Part shown: piece after piece, positions 52,370-62,377 of the stretch
How positions within the stretch are numbered: the stretch's first letter is position 1
How the letters are laid out: each line of letters opens with the position of its first letter
Assembly: GCA_020073565.1 (NCBI GenBank)
Contig: JAIQEY010000006.1
Location: 1-64,000 of the forward strand
Length of the DNA stretch: 64,000 bases
DNA from: Terriglobia bacterium
GTDB taxonomy: Bacteria > Acidobacteriota > Terriglobia > Terriglobales > Acidobacteriaceae
Direction: 5' to 3'
Notes under the pieces: generated by a model
What the model was told of the DNA's origin: nothing
Database searches by the model: none
The model's input: the letters and a program-made list of their open reading frames with translations, nothing else
Program-made: the position numbers and the translations under genes

Positions 52370-55300
52370 TTACGCCGCCCCGAAACGGACCGACACCAGC
52401 TTCGAGACGCCAGGCTCCTGCATGGTGACGCCGTAGAGCACCGGGGCGATGCTCATCGTCTTCTTGCTGTGCGTGATCAGGATGAACTGGGTCTGCACGC
52501 TCATCTCGCGCACCATCTCGGTGAAACGGCCGATGTTGGCCTCATCGAGCGGCGCATCGACTTCGTCCAGGATGCAGAACGGGCTGGGCGTGTACTGGAA
52601 GATGCCGACCAGCAGCGACAGAGCTGTCAACGCCTTTTCGCCGCCGGAAAGTAACAGCACATTCTGCAGTTTCTTTCCGGGAGGCTGTGCCACCACGTCA
52701 ATGCCGCTCTCGGCACTGTTTTCCAGGTCGGTGAGCCGCATGAACCCATGTCCGCCACCAAACAGCTTACGGAATGTGGCCTGGAAGTTCTCGTTGATCC
52801 GGTTAAACGCCTCTTCAAACTTTTGCCGCGAAACCTGATCGATCTCGCGGATGGTTGCGATCGTGTTTTCGATGGCGCTGAGCAGGTCTTTCCTCTGCGT
52901 GTCGAGAAACGCGTGCCGCTCAAAGGTTTCCTTGTACTCTTCCAGCGCCATCATGTTGACCGGCCCCATCGCATCCAGACGCGTGCGCATCTCGCGATGG
53001 GCTTGATCTTCGGCTGCCAACTCTTCACCCCTGAGCAGAGGAATGGTTGTGTCTGCCATCAGCACGGGACGCTCCACGCCCAGTTCGTTGAGGCAAGTGT
53101 CCGCCATGTGCTGCAGGTCGGATTGCAGCTTGGCGGCGACGGCCGAGAGTTCGCCCCGCCGGTCGCGCGCCTGATCGAGCGTCTGCCGTGTGGCCCGCAG
53201 AAGATCTTCAATCTCCGTCAGCCGTGCCCGCACCTGCTCCGACTCGAACTGCAACAGGCCTTCCCGGGTTTCGCCGGCGTTCCTCTCCGCCTCGAACTGT
53301 ACGAGTTGATCGGCCAGTTGCACGTTTTCATTTTGCCGCTGGCTGATCTCGGCGCCCGCGGATTCCATCTGCGCCTGCAAGGCTGCGGCCCGTCCCTCCA
53401 TTTCGGAAACCAGCGTCTGGATTCGCTCCAGCAGGGTTGCGGCTGCCCGGTGGCGTTCTTCCAGGGCTGCAACCCGCGCTGCGCGCTGGGAAGTGTTCTC
53501 GCCAGCGACATCCCGCTGACCGCGCAACACCGCCAACCGTTCCTGTCCAGCCGCAATCTGCAACTCAACCTGGGTGCGTTTCTTTTCCATCGCAGCCAGT
53601 TCCGTTTGCCGGGATGCAATCAGGCCTTCCTGCTCCTGACGTTCGCCGGCCAGCCTGCGTAGTTCGCGTTCGCTAACCTCGATCCGCTCCCGCACGCGCG
53701 ACATTTCTCCGTCCAGTTGTTGCAGCAGATGTCCGGACGTCATCGCCTGTTTTTCCGCCTCGCGCTTTTCGCCTTCCAGGTGCTCCAGCAGGGAAGTGTG
53801 CTCTTTGATCTCGCGCCCCAGCGTGAGCACCAGAATCTCTTTCTCACGCAACGCGCGCTCCAGTTCCTCCAGCAGACGCAACACATCGCGCAGTTCGCGC
53901 TTCATCGACAGCGGACCTTCACTACGCTGCTTGCCGCCGGTGACGGTCACATTGTGGAAGCACTCACCGGATTGCGACAGGAAGAATGCATCCGGATTCG
54001 AAAGTGCCAGATCGCGCGCCACGGCCGGATCCGGCACGATGTAGCCATTCCCCAGTTTCGGCAGAATCACTTCCAGTGATTTGCCGAATCCATTCAGCAC
54101 GCGAATCGACTTCTTCAGCGGAAGTACCGAATCGTTTGTCGGCGCGTAGTGCGCGCTCTCATCCGCCGCAAACGAGAACTTCGCCTGCGAATCCTCCGGA
54201 TGCACGAGGAAGGTCGCGCGCCCGTCCACATTCGAACTCAGCAGACGCAGACCTTCGTCCGCGGCATCCCACGACTTCACCACGACGTAGTTCAGTTCAT
54301 CGCGCAGGAACTCTTCGACCACCCGCTCGTATCGTGGCTCCACTTCCAGAAAGTCCGCCAGCACTCCCGCCGGTGCGTGCCCGCCCTGCAGCGCGCCCGA
54401 CTGGAACAACCGCCGCACCGATTCGGTCGAGTAACCGTGCTCGGCGATCACGGCCTCCAGCGATCCCTTCTTGCCCAGCGCCGAAGCGTATTCCGAGCGC
54501 AGCGAGTCCAGTTGCACCTTCGCTTCACTCTCCTGATGTCGCTTTGCTTCGAGCGCTTGGCGTAACTGCGCGATCTCGTTGGCGAGGCCGCTCACCCGTT
54601 GCGAACCTGTCTCAAACTCGAGCGCCAGCTGACCGCGTTGCCCGCCAAATGTTTCGGACTGCCCGGTGGCGGTTGCAATCTCGGCCCGCAGGCGCTGTTC
54701 CTCGCGGGCCATCCCAGCCAGCCGCTCCTGCGCCTGGGTAAGCTGATTGCGGAGGTTGGAAGCCGAACCCACCGCCTCCAAAACCGCCGCCCGTCCGGAT
54801 TCCTGCTCGCGCTCGAGGGCCGCGAGGTTCGCAGCTGCGACAGCCGTTTCTTGCTGGCTGAGCGCAAGTTCCTGCTGAGCTTCTGCCAAGTCCGCAGCGG
54901 CCGAATCCAGTACCTGCTGGTGACCGTCCCGTTCTGCTTCCAACGCGGCCAGCCGGCTTTGCGCCTGCGCCAGTTCGGCTTCGGAAGAAGCAGTCCGCAC
55001 GATCAGCTCCGCGCAACGCTCTTCGTTGGTCTTGCTGCGCGCCTGCGCGCGATCCACTTCGATGGCGATCTGGTTCAGCCGTTCGCGATTCTGCCGCGTC
55101 TCGGTTTCGATCGCATACCCACGCTGCGTGCGCTCCGAGTGCTCCGTCTCAAGCTGCTGCACGCTGTCAGTCTGGTGGCGGATCTCTTCGCCCAGCTGAT
55201 TGATCTGCGCATCCAGCGCTACGCTCTCCTGATCCATCTGGCTGAACTTGCTGGCCAGCACGACGCGCAGCTTGGCGCGCATCTCGTCGCGCAGCCTGGC

Positions 55301-56200
55301 GTAGCGCTCCGCCTTACTCGCCTGCCGTTTGAGCGAATTCATCTGCCGCGTCACTTCTTCGAAAATGTCGTTGACCCGGTTCAGGTTCTGCTTGGCGTCT
55401 TCCAGGCGCGCTTCCGCCAGCCGCTTCTTGGTCTTGAATTTCGTGATCCCGGCGGCTTCTTCAATGATGGCGCGGCGGTCGGTCGGACGGCTGCTCAGAA
55501 TCTGGCCAATGCGACCCTGTTCGATCAGCGCGTAGGACTCCGGGCCCAGGCCCGTCCCCATAAACAGTTCCTGAATGTCGCGCAGCCGGCAGAGCTTTCC
55601 GTTGAGCAGGTATTCGCTGTCGCCACTGCGGAACAAACGCCGCGTGACCGAAATCTCTCCCGCATGAGACTGCTGCTGGTTAAATTTCCTCCGCCGGATT
55701 TTCAGCACTACCTGAGGGTCCGTTGCTACCGCAACGCCATCGCTCGACTCAGTTGGTCCTGCGCCTTCCACTTCTTCAGACTTTCCGGGCTGCGCTTCCT
55801 CCACTGCCCGTTCCGTTTCAACCGATGCCTTGGCCCTGACTTCCGCCTCGTCCCAGTCTTCGGCTCCGGAAGGCAGGTCTTCCTGGATCTCGATTTCGGT
55901 GGGAGCGTTCGCATCCGGCCCGCCGTAGATGTCCGGATCAATCAATGTCAAGGAAACTTCCGCCATGCCGGTAGGATTCCGATCGCGCGTTCCAGAGAAG
56001 ATCACGTCTTCCATGCGTGACCCGCGCAGCGACTTCGCCGACTGCTCGCCCAGCACCCATGAGATCGCGTCCGCAATATTCGACTTGCCGCAGCCGTTGG
56101 GCCCGATAATCGCGGCGATCCCCTCACCGTGGAACTTCAATTCGGTGCGATCGCAGAACGACTTGAATCCCAGAATTTGCAGTTTCTTGAGTTTGAGCAA
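52370..56200 (-). CDS. smc: Chromosome segregation ATPase SMC
   Basis: 1,276 aa from a TTG at 56200 preceded by AAGGAG; the longer frame to 56356 is not family-like. N-terminal head with Walker A GPNGCGKSN, long coiled coils, a hinge (about 525-680) and a C-terminal head with LLSGGEKALTALSLL and ILDEVDAPLDEANI. The head contains an extra acidic stretch of about 80 residues (about 88-168) between the SLTLID strand and the TRRLFRSGDSEYLLNG strand, absent from standard SMC. It forms the bacterial condensin with ScpA and ScpB, which are not in this window. Confidence 0.97.
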   Translation of the reverse strand: MLKLKKLQILGFKSFCDRTELKFHGEGIAAIIGPNGCGKSNIADAISWVLGEQSAKSLRGSRMEDVIFSGTRDRNPTGMAEVSLTLIDPDIYGGPDANAPTEIEIQEDLPSGAEDWDEAEVRAKASVETERAVEEAQPGKSEEVEGAGPTESSDGVAVATDPQVVLKIRRRKFNQQQSHAGEISVTRRLFRSGDSEYLLNGKLCRLRDIQELFMGTGLGPESYALIEQGRIGQILSSRPTDRRAIIEEAAGITKFKTKKRLAEARLEDAKQNLNRVNDIFEEVTRQMNSLKRQASKAERYARLRDEMRAKLRVVLASKFSQMDQESVALDAQINQLGEEIRHQTDSVQQLETEHSERTQRGYAIETETRQNRERLNQIAIEVDRAQARSKTNEERCAELIVRTASSEAELAQAQSRLAALEAERDGHQQVLDSAAADLAEAQQELALSQQETAVAAANLAALEREQESGRAAVLEAVGSASNLRNQLTQAQERLAGMAREEQRLRAEIATATGQSETFGGQRGQLALEFETGSQRVSGLANEIAQLRQALEAKRHQESEAKVQLDSLRSEYASALGKKGSLEAVIAEHGYSTESVRRLFQSGALQGGHAPAGVLADFLEVEPRYERVVEEFLRDELNYVVVKSWDAADEGLRLLSSNVDGRATFLVHPEDSQAKFSFAADESAHYAPTNDSVLPLKKSIRVLNGFGKSLEVILPKLGNGYIVPDPAVARDLALSNPDAFFLSQSGECFHNVTVTGGKQRSEGPLSMKRELRDVLRLLEELERALREKEILVLTLGREIKEHTSLLEHLEGEKREAEKQAMTSGHLLQQLDGEMSRVRERIEVSERELRRLAGERQEQEGLIASRQTELAAMEKKRTQVELQIAAGQERLAVLRGQRDVAGENTSQRAARVAALEERHRAAATLLERIQTLVSEMEGRAAALQAQMESAGAEISQRQNENVQLADQLVQFEAERNAGETREGLLQFESEQVRARLTEIEDLLRATRQTLDQARDRRGELSAVAAKLQSDLQHMADTCLNELGVERPVLMADTTIPLLRGEELAAEDQAHREMRTRLDAMGPVNMMALEEYKETFERHAFLDTQRKDLLSAIENTIATIREIDQVSRQKFEEAFNRINENFQATFRKLFGGGHGFMRLTDLENSAESGIDVVAQPPGKKLQNVLLLSGGEKALTALSLLVGIFQYTPSPFCILDEVDAPLDEANIGRFTEMVREMSVQTQFILITHSKKTMSIAPVLYGVTMQEPGVSKLVSVRFGAA

Positions 56201-56622
56201 AGTCACTCCTTCACGTGTGGCGCGAACATTTCTGCCCGCGTACGCCCTGGCTGGATGCACTGCAAGTCTGCTGGGCGGACCCTTCGGGGGTAACTGATAA
56301 GGTTCCTCCAAGGCCGCACAGTAGGATGCCGCCCCCGCGAACGAGGTGGACACCACTGCTTTTAACCAACTTTAACGGCGAAGGGCGAGATGGGTCAAGC
56401 ATTAAAACACCATATGTGGGGGTCTCCATCCAGCCACCGCCTTTAGTTGCACAGCCATTGCAGCTATATGCACAAATTGCGGGTGAGGAACGAAGGGCGG
56501 GAAAAGCGCGAGAGCGGTTTCACTTTACTCCTGCTCGGAATCGGGGGCAAGGAGGACCTTTCCTCTGGTAGTGCAGGATGGCGGTGGGGGCCGCGAAGAA
56601 TCGCTTGCGAGAGAGCAGACCG
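56201..56622. other. 422-bp intergenic region upstream of smc
   Basis: No supported gene; frames here are upstream extensions or shadows. It should contain the smc promoter and the 3' end of the secreted hydrolase transcript. No clear terminator was seen. Confidence 0.4.
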
Positions 56623-58638
56623 TTATGGAAGCGAGAACTCCTTGGGGTCGGAGAGATCCAGTTTCGGGTCGGCCACGTTTGACTGGGCCGGGCCGGTGCA
56701 TGTATCCACTACTGGGCCTTCATAAACTCGTTTGCCGTTCCACACAATCTGCACGGGGCCGGGCTGGGAGAACATCTCGGGCCGCAGATGGAGCCGGAGT
56801 TTCCTTACTTCCCGAGAGCGGATTTCCAGGCGGTTCGGCTGCTTGATCTCGGCGTTGACCTCGGCCGCTCCGGACTTCTTCTCCAGAACCTCGACCCAAT
56901 ATTGGCGCGGGTAAGTCAGATCGGCCAGACGAAGGGAAACGCGCTTGGGAAAGGAATCCCGTGCTTTGTCGTTCAGGAAAGCGAGGGTCAGTCCGCCATC
57001 GGACTGCAGGGTGATTTCGTGCTCACGGCCGGGAAGCAGGTGCAACTGGGGCGCAACTCGAGGATGCATTCCCGCGAGTGAGTCGGAGGTGGCTTTCGAG
57101 CAGGACGAAGCAATGAGCGCGTCTTTTTCGCCGTGCACGAACAGCAGGGGGAGATTCAGCAGATTGGGTAGTCCCTTTTGAACTTCCTCATTACACTGGC
57201 CGGCTCCCATCAGCGACACCACGGCAGCAAACCGTTGTGGCCAGAGGGCAGCCAGGTACAGAGCTCCGGTGCCTCCGTTACTGAACCCTGCCAGGTAGAC
57301 CCGGTCGCGATCCACGTTGAACTCGGTCATGGTGTCGCGCAGCGCCGTATCTACGCGCGTGGCTGCCTCTGGCGTCCACCAGTAAGCACCCGCCTGCGGA
57401 TAGAGCACCAGGTAGTCTGTGTTCGAAATGTCGTCGTTCGCGGTGTTCACGCCATCGAGGGCTAGTCCCGCTCCGCCGCTCAGATACACCAGGAGCGGGG
57501 CGGGGTGGTCTGCCCGGTAGGTGGCAGGGACACGCAGAAAATATGCGACGCCTGTTCCTGACTCTTCGGGCTTCGCAACCCGAAACAAAGTGCCGAACTT
57601 GGGCGGCGATTTGCGCGGCACGGCCGAAGAGCCACATGTCTCAGGCGAGGACTTTGGCACGGCGGCGCCCACCATCTCGGCGGCAATCAGCTTCACTGCC
57701 AGGTTCACATTGTCTTTGAGCTTGTTCAAGGCAGCGGTTGAAAGGGGCAGACTGCGCCGCTGCGCGACGGCAAGTGCAAGGAGTTGGGCATCCGCATCGC
57801 CATGTTCCGCGACGGCGGAGAGTTGATCGGCCGTGACCGCCAAATCTTCTGACAGAAGAAGCGACTGCAGCGCGGCCAAGCGAGTCTCCGGCTTCGCGAG
57901 CCAGCCGGTCAGAGCCTCATTTCTGGAGCGCGATACCAGATCCATCCGTGCCTGTTCGTGAGTGGTTCCGCCGGGCACGCCGTAACGGCCGTCCAGTTCG
58001 ACGCGCTCAAGCACTCCACTCTCAGGAGACCACCAATAGGAAAGCGTGACCGAGCCGTCGCTAGTCGAACCTCGAACGTGATAGCAGTTCTTCCCATGTA
58101 GCGCCTCCGAGCCGACCAACTCGAACTCAATGCCCAGCAGGTTCATGCCCGGCCAGCATTGTCCTGCATGGACTGGCCCGGGCGGCAGGATCTCAATTTC
58201 ATGCAACACGGGCAAAAGATGGCTATAGCCTTCGCGCGCAATTTCCCAGGAATATTGCGGCTCTCCCGAAGCTGTAAGCTCCATGGCCTCCGAGAATTGG
58301 GTTGGCCGGCGCTGCATGCGTTGCTCGAAGTCAGGCCGTTGCTGCGCCAGCTTGTCTTTTCCTTTTATGCGATAGACGAGCAGATCGGTGGATTCCCGGT
58401 TTCTCTGGAACCCGGCGCTCAGGATGCCTTCACGTTCACCGGCGATCACGACCTGAGTATGGAATCGAGCTTCGGTTTCACTCTCGGCGTCATCGGACCG
58501 GGTCTGCCGGTGAATGGTGTAGGAGTAGACCAGGCGATCCCCGGGGCGAAGGTCGTAGCGCCAGTTCGACGGCGTTTGTGCTGTCGTGAGATGACAAAGC
58601 GCGAGAGTTGCGGCTAGAACAAATCCGGGTCGTAGCAA
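56623..58638 (-). CDS. Secreted alpha/beta-hydrolase
   Basis: 671 aa. Signal peptide of about 20 residues, an N-terminal beta-rich region (about 22-240), a helical middle (about 240-350), then an alpha/beta-hydrolase domain (about 360-560) with the nucleophile elbow GFSNGG, the HGEKD acid loop and a late His (GREHEI). A C-terminal beta region carries DLTYPRQYWVEVLEKK. It resembles PHB-depolymerase/feruloyl-esterase-like hydrolases. Substrate unknown. Confidence 0.8.
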   Translation of the reverse strand: MLRPGFVLAATLALCHLTTAQTPSNWRYDLRPGDRLVYSYTIHRQTRSDDAESETEARFHTQVVIAGEREGILSAGFQRNRESTDLLVYRIKGKDKLAQQRPDFEQRMQRRPTQFSEAMELTASGEPQYSWEIAREGYSHLLPVLHEIEILPPGPVHAGQCWPGMNLLGIEFELVGSEALHGKNCYHVRGSTSDGSVTLSYWWSPESGVLERVELDGRYGVPGGTTHEQARMDLVSRSRNEALTGWLAKPETRLAALQSLLLSEDLAVTADQLSAVAEHGDADAQLLALAVAQRRSLPLSTAALNKLKDNVNLAVKLIAAEMVGAAVPKSSPETCGSSAVPRKSPPKFGTLFRVAKPEESGTGVAYFLRVPATYRADHPAPLLVYLSGGAGLALDGVNTANDDISNTDYLVLYPQAGAYWWTPEAATRVDTALRDTMTEFNVDRDRVYLAGFSNGGTGALYLAALWPQRFAAVVSLMGAGQCNEEVQKGLPNLLNLPLLFVHGEKDALIASSCSKATSDSLAGMHPRVAPQLHLLPGREHEITLQSDGGLTLAFLNDKARDSFPKRVSLRLADLTYPRQYWVEVLEKKSGAAEVNAEIKQPNRLEIRSREVRKLRLHLRPEMFSQPGPVQIVWNGKRVYEGPVVDTCTGPAQSNVADPKLDLSDPKEFSLP

Positions 58639-58840
58639 GGTGTGCCTCGAGTGTCGAGAAGAAGCCGAGCAATATCCTTCAGAGTAGACGCAGCCAACCC
58701 AAATTCGTCAAGTCTTGTTCCAGCAGGTGGAAGCGGCGTCCGCCAGCCGGAGAGCGCGCAGGACTCACTGCGGTCTTTTTCCAACAGGACTACAATGGCT
58801 TCGCATCGAGCCGATGGGCTCGAGAGTGGAGGATCTACCG

Positions 58841-59488
58841 ATGAAAGCGAATCGAGTGACGGGCGCCGCCGCTGTTCTTTTGAGTGGCGTGATTGTGGTC
58901 GCGTGCAGTTCCTCACCCACACCCAGCGCTACGCCGTCCCCAACGCCCTCTCCAGTGGTGGAGAAAAAGGAGCCGGTGCTGTACACCGGCAAGAATTGCT
59001 TGTCGCAGATGGCCAACGCCGCCGCGCGCTGGCAACCGGACGCGATGCCGGTCCACATGGAATCGAATCTCAATGCCGAAAGCACCGGCCACGATGGGAA
59101 ATCCAGCGTCTGGCGTGCCATGTTCGCCTCCGCCTCCCGCGGTACCAACCGGACGTTCACCTGCTCCGGCAGCCGCCTCAAGGAGGAGGCGCCCATCGGC
59201 GTCACGGTCAGCTCTGAGCTCGCGTCTTCCCCAGACATGAACCGGTCGATGTTTCAGTCGATGCTCCTGATCGTCGATTCTGACAAGGCCTATGCCACGG
59301 CCCAGGAGAACGGCGGCGCAAACCTTCTGAAGAAGGATCCGCAGCAGCCGGTCATCTATTCGCTCGATTGGGACGGCAAGAGAAAGGAACTGGTTTGGGG
59401 AATCATGTACGGAAGTTCTCGGAGTGATTCCAAGGGCGTGGGCGTAGTCGATGCCACCACGGGGAAGTTCCTGCGCGCCGGCAAATGA
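58841..59488 (+). CDS. Lipoprotein of unknown function
   Basis: 215 aa from ATG 58841 with GGAGGA seven bases upstream; the longer frame to 58715 is not used. Lipobox VIVVACSS, then a Thr/Pro/Ser linker (SPTPSATPSPTPSP), then a globular domain (about 45-215) with RGTNRTFTCSG, and a repeated beta hairpin ending GVVDATTGKFLRAGK, which looks PepSY-like. Divergent from the hydrolase gene. Confidence 0.75.
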   Translation: MKANRVTGAAAVLLSGVIVVACSSSPTPSATPSPTPSPVVEKKEPVLYTGKNCLSQMANAAARWQPDAMPVHMESNLNAESTGHDGKSSVWRAMFASASRGTNRTFTCSGSRLKEEAPIGVTVSSELASSPDMNRSMFQSMLLIVDSDKAYATAQENGGANLLKKDPQQPVIYSLDWDGKRKELVWGIMYGSSRSDSKGVGVVDATTGKFLRAGK

Positions 59489-59859
59489 AAAAGGGGTGGA
59501 GCTGAGTGATTGGGTTCTAGACCTTAGATTCGCTCAGACGTCGGAGAACCTAATTCTACCTCACCGGCAGCGCGGGTCGGTCGCCAGTTGTCGCGTACCG
59601 ATCAACTCTGGGGGCCCGAGTACTCAACTTCCGGATAGCAGACAATCCACGAACTGCCTTTGGTTTGCGAACACCAGGGGGTCCTCGGCGGTGGGATATG
59701 GCTGGCCGTATCTCCGCCCATGGGGGAAGAGCTTCGCCCCTGCCCCATACGCCAAGCAGTTCGGCATCGAGGCCCCGATCTGGCCGCGTGATGTCTCAGC
59801 AGTACAATGTGCGCCGATGAACCAGCTGCGAACCAAAACAGTTTTGGGAGAGGAGAAAG
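59489..59859. other. 371-bp intergenic region
   Basis: No supported ORF, repeat or strong promoter seen. It must contain the cupin gene promoter. Confidence 0.4.
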
Positions 59860-60324
59860 ATGATGAAGAGAGTCCTTTCTGCAGCCGCTACCGTGGTCAC
59901 AATCGTTACGGCAGTTGCATGGGCAACAAGCTTGGCCGAACGCAGCAAGAAGGAGATTGTCGGGTTAACTGCGGGCGAAGTACGGTGGTTTACGCCGCCT
60001 TACTACAACGACGGCAGACAGCGAGCGCGCCTGTTCGGCGACTCCAGCCAGGGCGGTACCTGGATCGATCGAGTGAAAATACCTGGCGGTGCGCGTGTCC
60101 GCGCGCATACGCACCCGCAAGACGAACTAGTTACGGTGATCGAAGGCACTTGGTATCTGGGCGAGGGAGCGAAATTCGACTCAGCGAAGCTAAAAGGCTA
60201 CCCGGCGGGTAGCTTCATCGTCATTCCGGCCGGCATCCCTCATTTTGTCGCAGCAAAGGAAGGCACTGTCGTCGTTCAGCTAAGCGGCATCGGAAAATTT
60301 CAAACTAACTACCGGGAGAAATAA
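59860..60324 (+). CDS. Secreted cupin-domain protein
   Basis: 154 aa with an ideal GAGGAG before ATG 59860. Signal peptide of about 23 residues (AAATVVTIVTAVAWA). Cupin motif 1 carries HTHPQDELVTVIEGTWYLG with two His and a Glu, and motif 2 carries PAGIPHFVAAKEGT. A metal-binding small beta-barrel; some relatives are periplasmic quercetinase- or auxin-binding-like. Substrate unknown. Confidence 0.85.
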   Translation: MMKRVLSAAATVVTIVTAVAWATSLAERSKKEIVGLTAGEVRWFTPPYYNDGRQRARLFGDSSQGGTWIDRVKIPGGARVRAHTHPQDELVTVIEGTWYLGEGAKFDSAKLKGYPAGSFIVIPAGIPHFVAAKEGTVVVQLSGIGKFQTNYREK

Positions 60325-60580
60325 ACCCTCAACTTGTCGCGCGAGCAATCAAGGAGATCGTCGAAGCCGTCACGAATCATACCAAGCTCCCCCTAAGTAA
60401 TCTTGACCAACGATGCCTTCTAAGGGGGATGGAAAAGACAGATCGTGAGCAGTGGCGAGTGCGTTGAGTGCTCCTGTCGAATAACGGGCTATCTCGAGGC
60501 TATGAACTTGGCGCAGCAGGTCTGACAAGCCTGACCCAATTCGCCGGCAAGGCGCGCCAAGTCGCATTGGGTCTCCCCGC

Positions 60581-61477
60581 TCAACTCTTCCGTTCCACCA
60601 GAAACCGCGCCAGCCCCTTCAACGTCTCCGCCCGTTCCCCAAACTTGTCCAACTGGGCGCACCCACGATCCACCAGTGCGTCCGCCCGGTGGATGGATTC
60701 TTCCACCCCGAAGAGCGCGGGGTAGGTCGTCTTTTCAGCAGCTGTGTCTTTGCCGGCGGTTTTGCCGAGTTGCTCAGAGCTCTGCGTCACGTCCAGCACA
60801 TCATCGACAATCTGGAACGCCAGCCCAATTGACTGCCCGTATGTCCGCAGGCGCCCCACATCCTCGGCACTTGCTCCCGCATACATCCCACCACTCACCA
60901 CGCTCGCGGTAATCAGCGCGGCCGTCTTGGAACTGTGAATATATTCCAGCGTCGCAAGGTCCGGCTTCTTGTGTTCCGCTTCCAGGTCCACCACTTGTCC
61001 ACCAATCATGCCGTCGATGGTGCCGGTGGCGTGTGCGATTTCTCGAATGATTGCAACCCGCGCCTCGGCCGGACACTGAATCTGCGCCAGTACTTCGTAA
61101 GCCTGCGTCTGCAACGCATCCCCGGCAAGAATTGCGGTGGCCTCTCCAAAGGCTTTGTGGCAGGTGGGCCGCCCGCGTCGCAGGTCATCGTTGTCAAGCG
61201 CCGGCAGATCATCGTGGATCAGCGAGTAGGTGTGCAGCATTTCGAGCGCGGCGCCCACGTCTTCAATGCCAGCGGGTAGCGCTGCGGCGCCCGCATGTGC
61301 GCCGATCAGGCGGCCCGCTTCCATGCACAGGATCGGCCGCAGCCGCTTGCCCCCGGCAAACACGCTGTGCCGCATGGCCTGATGGATGGAAGTGGGATGT
61401 TGAGTGGCAGGCGGCAGAAGTCGTTCGAGAGCTGCGTCCGCGACTTCGCGCCCCTGCTCCAGGACTTGTTTCAGCAT
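60581..61477 (-). CDS. ispA: Farnesyl/geranylgeranyl diphosphate synthase
   Basis: 298 aa from ATG 61477. Trans-prenyl synthase: GGKRLRP, first Asp-rich motif DDLPALDNDD with LRRGRPTCHK, second motif DDVLDVT with QIVDD. The residue before the first motif (SLIHDD) is Ile-His, typical of the short-chain IspA group. It makes C15-C20 isoprenoid diphosphates for quinones and undecaprenyl phosphate. No clear Shine-Dalgarno; TATACT lies only about 11 bp upstream, so the transcript could be nearly leaderless. Confidence 0.93.
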   Translation of the reverse strand: MLKQVLEQGREVADAALERLLPPATQHPTSIHQAMRHSVFAGGKRLRPILCMEAGRLIGAHAGAAALPAGIEDVGAALEMLHTYSLIHDDLPALDNDDLRRGRPTCHKAFGEATAILAGDALQTQAYEVLAQIQCPAEARVAIIREIAHATGTIDGMIGGQVVDLEAEHKKPDLATLEYIHSSKTAALITASVVSGGMYAGASAEDVGRLRTYGQSIGLAFQIVDDVLDVTQSSEQLGKTAGKDTAAEKTTYPALFGVEESIHRADALVDRGCAQLDKFGERAETLKGLARFLVERKS

Positions 61478-61515
61478 CGCATCGCAGTATAACAAGGCAC
61501 ATTCCGCAGCAATGA

Positions 61516-61541
61516 AAAAGGACGCTCGCAAGCGTCCTTTT
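61516..61541 (-). terminator. Terminator after the receiver-like gene
   Basis: AAAAGGACGCT / AGCGTCCTTTT (11-bp stem, 4-nt loop), with A and T runs, just below the 61560 stop. Confidence 0.85.
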
Positions 61542-61559
61542 CAACACACACACGCGTGG

Positions 61560-61922
61560 TCAGGCGGCTGCTCGATTCGCCCGCTCACGGATCACGGACC
61601 GCACTACTTCATCTTGCCGCGGTTCACATACGTCGAATGCGCCTTGGTTGAGCGCCTCAGTCCAGAGTTCTTCATCCGCCAGCCGGTGCGTGCAAACGAT
61701 CGACAAGCTTGGGAACTCGTGATGCAAGCGCTCTACCTCACCCCAGTACGATTTCTCCATATCCAGCACCAACACTTCGGCCCGATTCCGGGCGATGGTT
61801 GGACCCAGTTCCTCGTGGCTACGGGCAAGATGAACGGATTCAAAGTGCTGGGCGAGACTGCTCGCCAGAAGCTGAGCAGTTCGGGCGTCATTCTGATAGA
61901 GGACAATACTGACTGGCTCCAT
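61560..61922 (-). CDS. Degenerate receiver-domain protein
   Basis: 120 aa from ATG 61922 with GGGGG upstream; the frame extends to 61997. The fold reads as a CheY-like receiver (VSIVLYQNDARTAQLLASSL, then VLVLDMEKSYW with a possible phospho-Asp, then SIVCTHR and FDVCEPRQ). The N-terminal acidic pair is reduced to ND and the usual Lys of the KP switch is replaced (CEP). It may be a pseudo-receiver. It lies 92 bp downstream of xseB on the same strand. Confidence 0.7.
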   Translation of the reverse strand: MEPVSIVLYQNDARTAQLLASSLAQHFESVHLARSHEELGPTIARNRAEVLVLDMEKSYWGEVERLHHEFPSLSIVCTHRLADEELWTEALNQGAFDVCEPRQDEVVRSVIRERANRAAA

Positions 61923-62014
61923 ACATCCCCCTATTTTCACCGGTTGCGCGGTGGGCCTTGGCTGCGACAGCAAACTGCTACCACAGGCGTTGATCACTCC
62001 GAGCGTGAACAGCG

Positions 62015-62251
62015 TTACTTGCGCAACGCCTTCTCGGCCGGGGGCTCGAACGGTTCGGTTTGGAGCTTTCCGTTCTGTTTTAACAGAATCTCTACTTTTC
62101 CCTCCGCTTCCTCCAGTTGCTTCCTGCAGGTCGAGGAAAGTTGCATGCCTTCTTCAAACAGCGTCAGGGATTTCTCCAGGGGGACCTCCCCTTTTTCCAG
62201 TTCCTGGACGATCTTCTCCAGACGCTCGAGGCCATCTTCAAACTTCACCAA
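62015..62251 (-). CDS. xseB: Exodeoxyribonuclease VII small subunit
   Basis: 78 aa from TTG 62251 (GTG 62248 possible) with AGGAG eight bases upstream. The XseB core FEDGLERLEKIVQELEKGEV and LEKSLTLFEEGMQL is complete. It binds XseA to form the single-strand exonuclease; xseA is not in the window, so the pair is split or lies elsewhere. Confidence 0.95.
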   Translation of the reverse strand: MVKFEDGLERLEKIVQELEKGEVPLEKSLTLFEEGMQLSSTCRKQLEEAEGKVEILLKQNGKLQTEPFEPPAEKALRK

Positions 62252-62377
62252 TCCAATTGCTCCTACTCTATATTCTAATGCCGTTTTCTAGTGCAAATGT
62301 CCAGATAAATCGTTCGAATCCTGTAAATCTTTTGCGCAGCACCTTCTCGTTTGTGATGAAAAAGGGAACGGAAGCGT

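Noticed and set aside
54599-56020. 473-aa plus-strand ORF opposite smc
   Set aside because: Antisense of SMC coiled coil.
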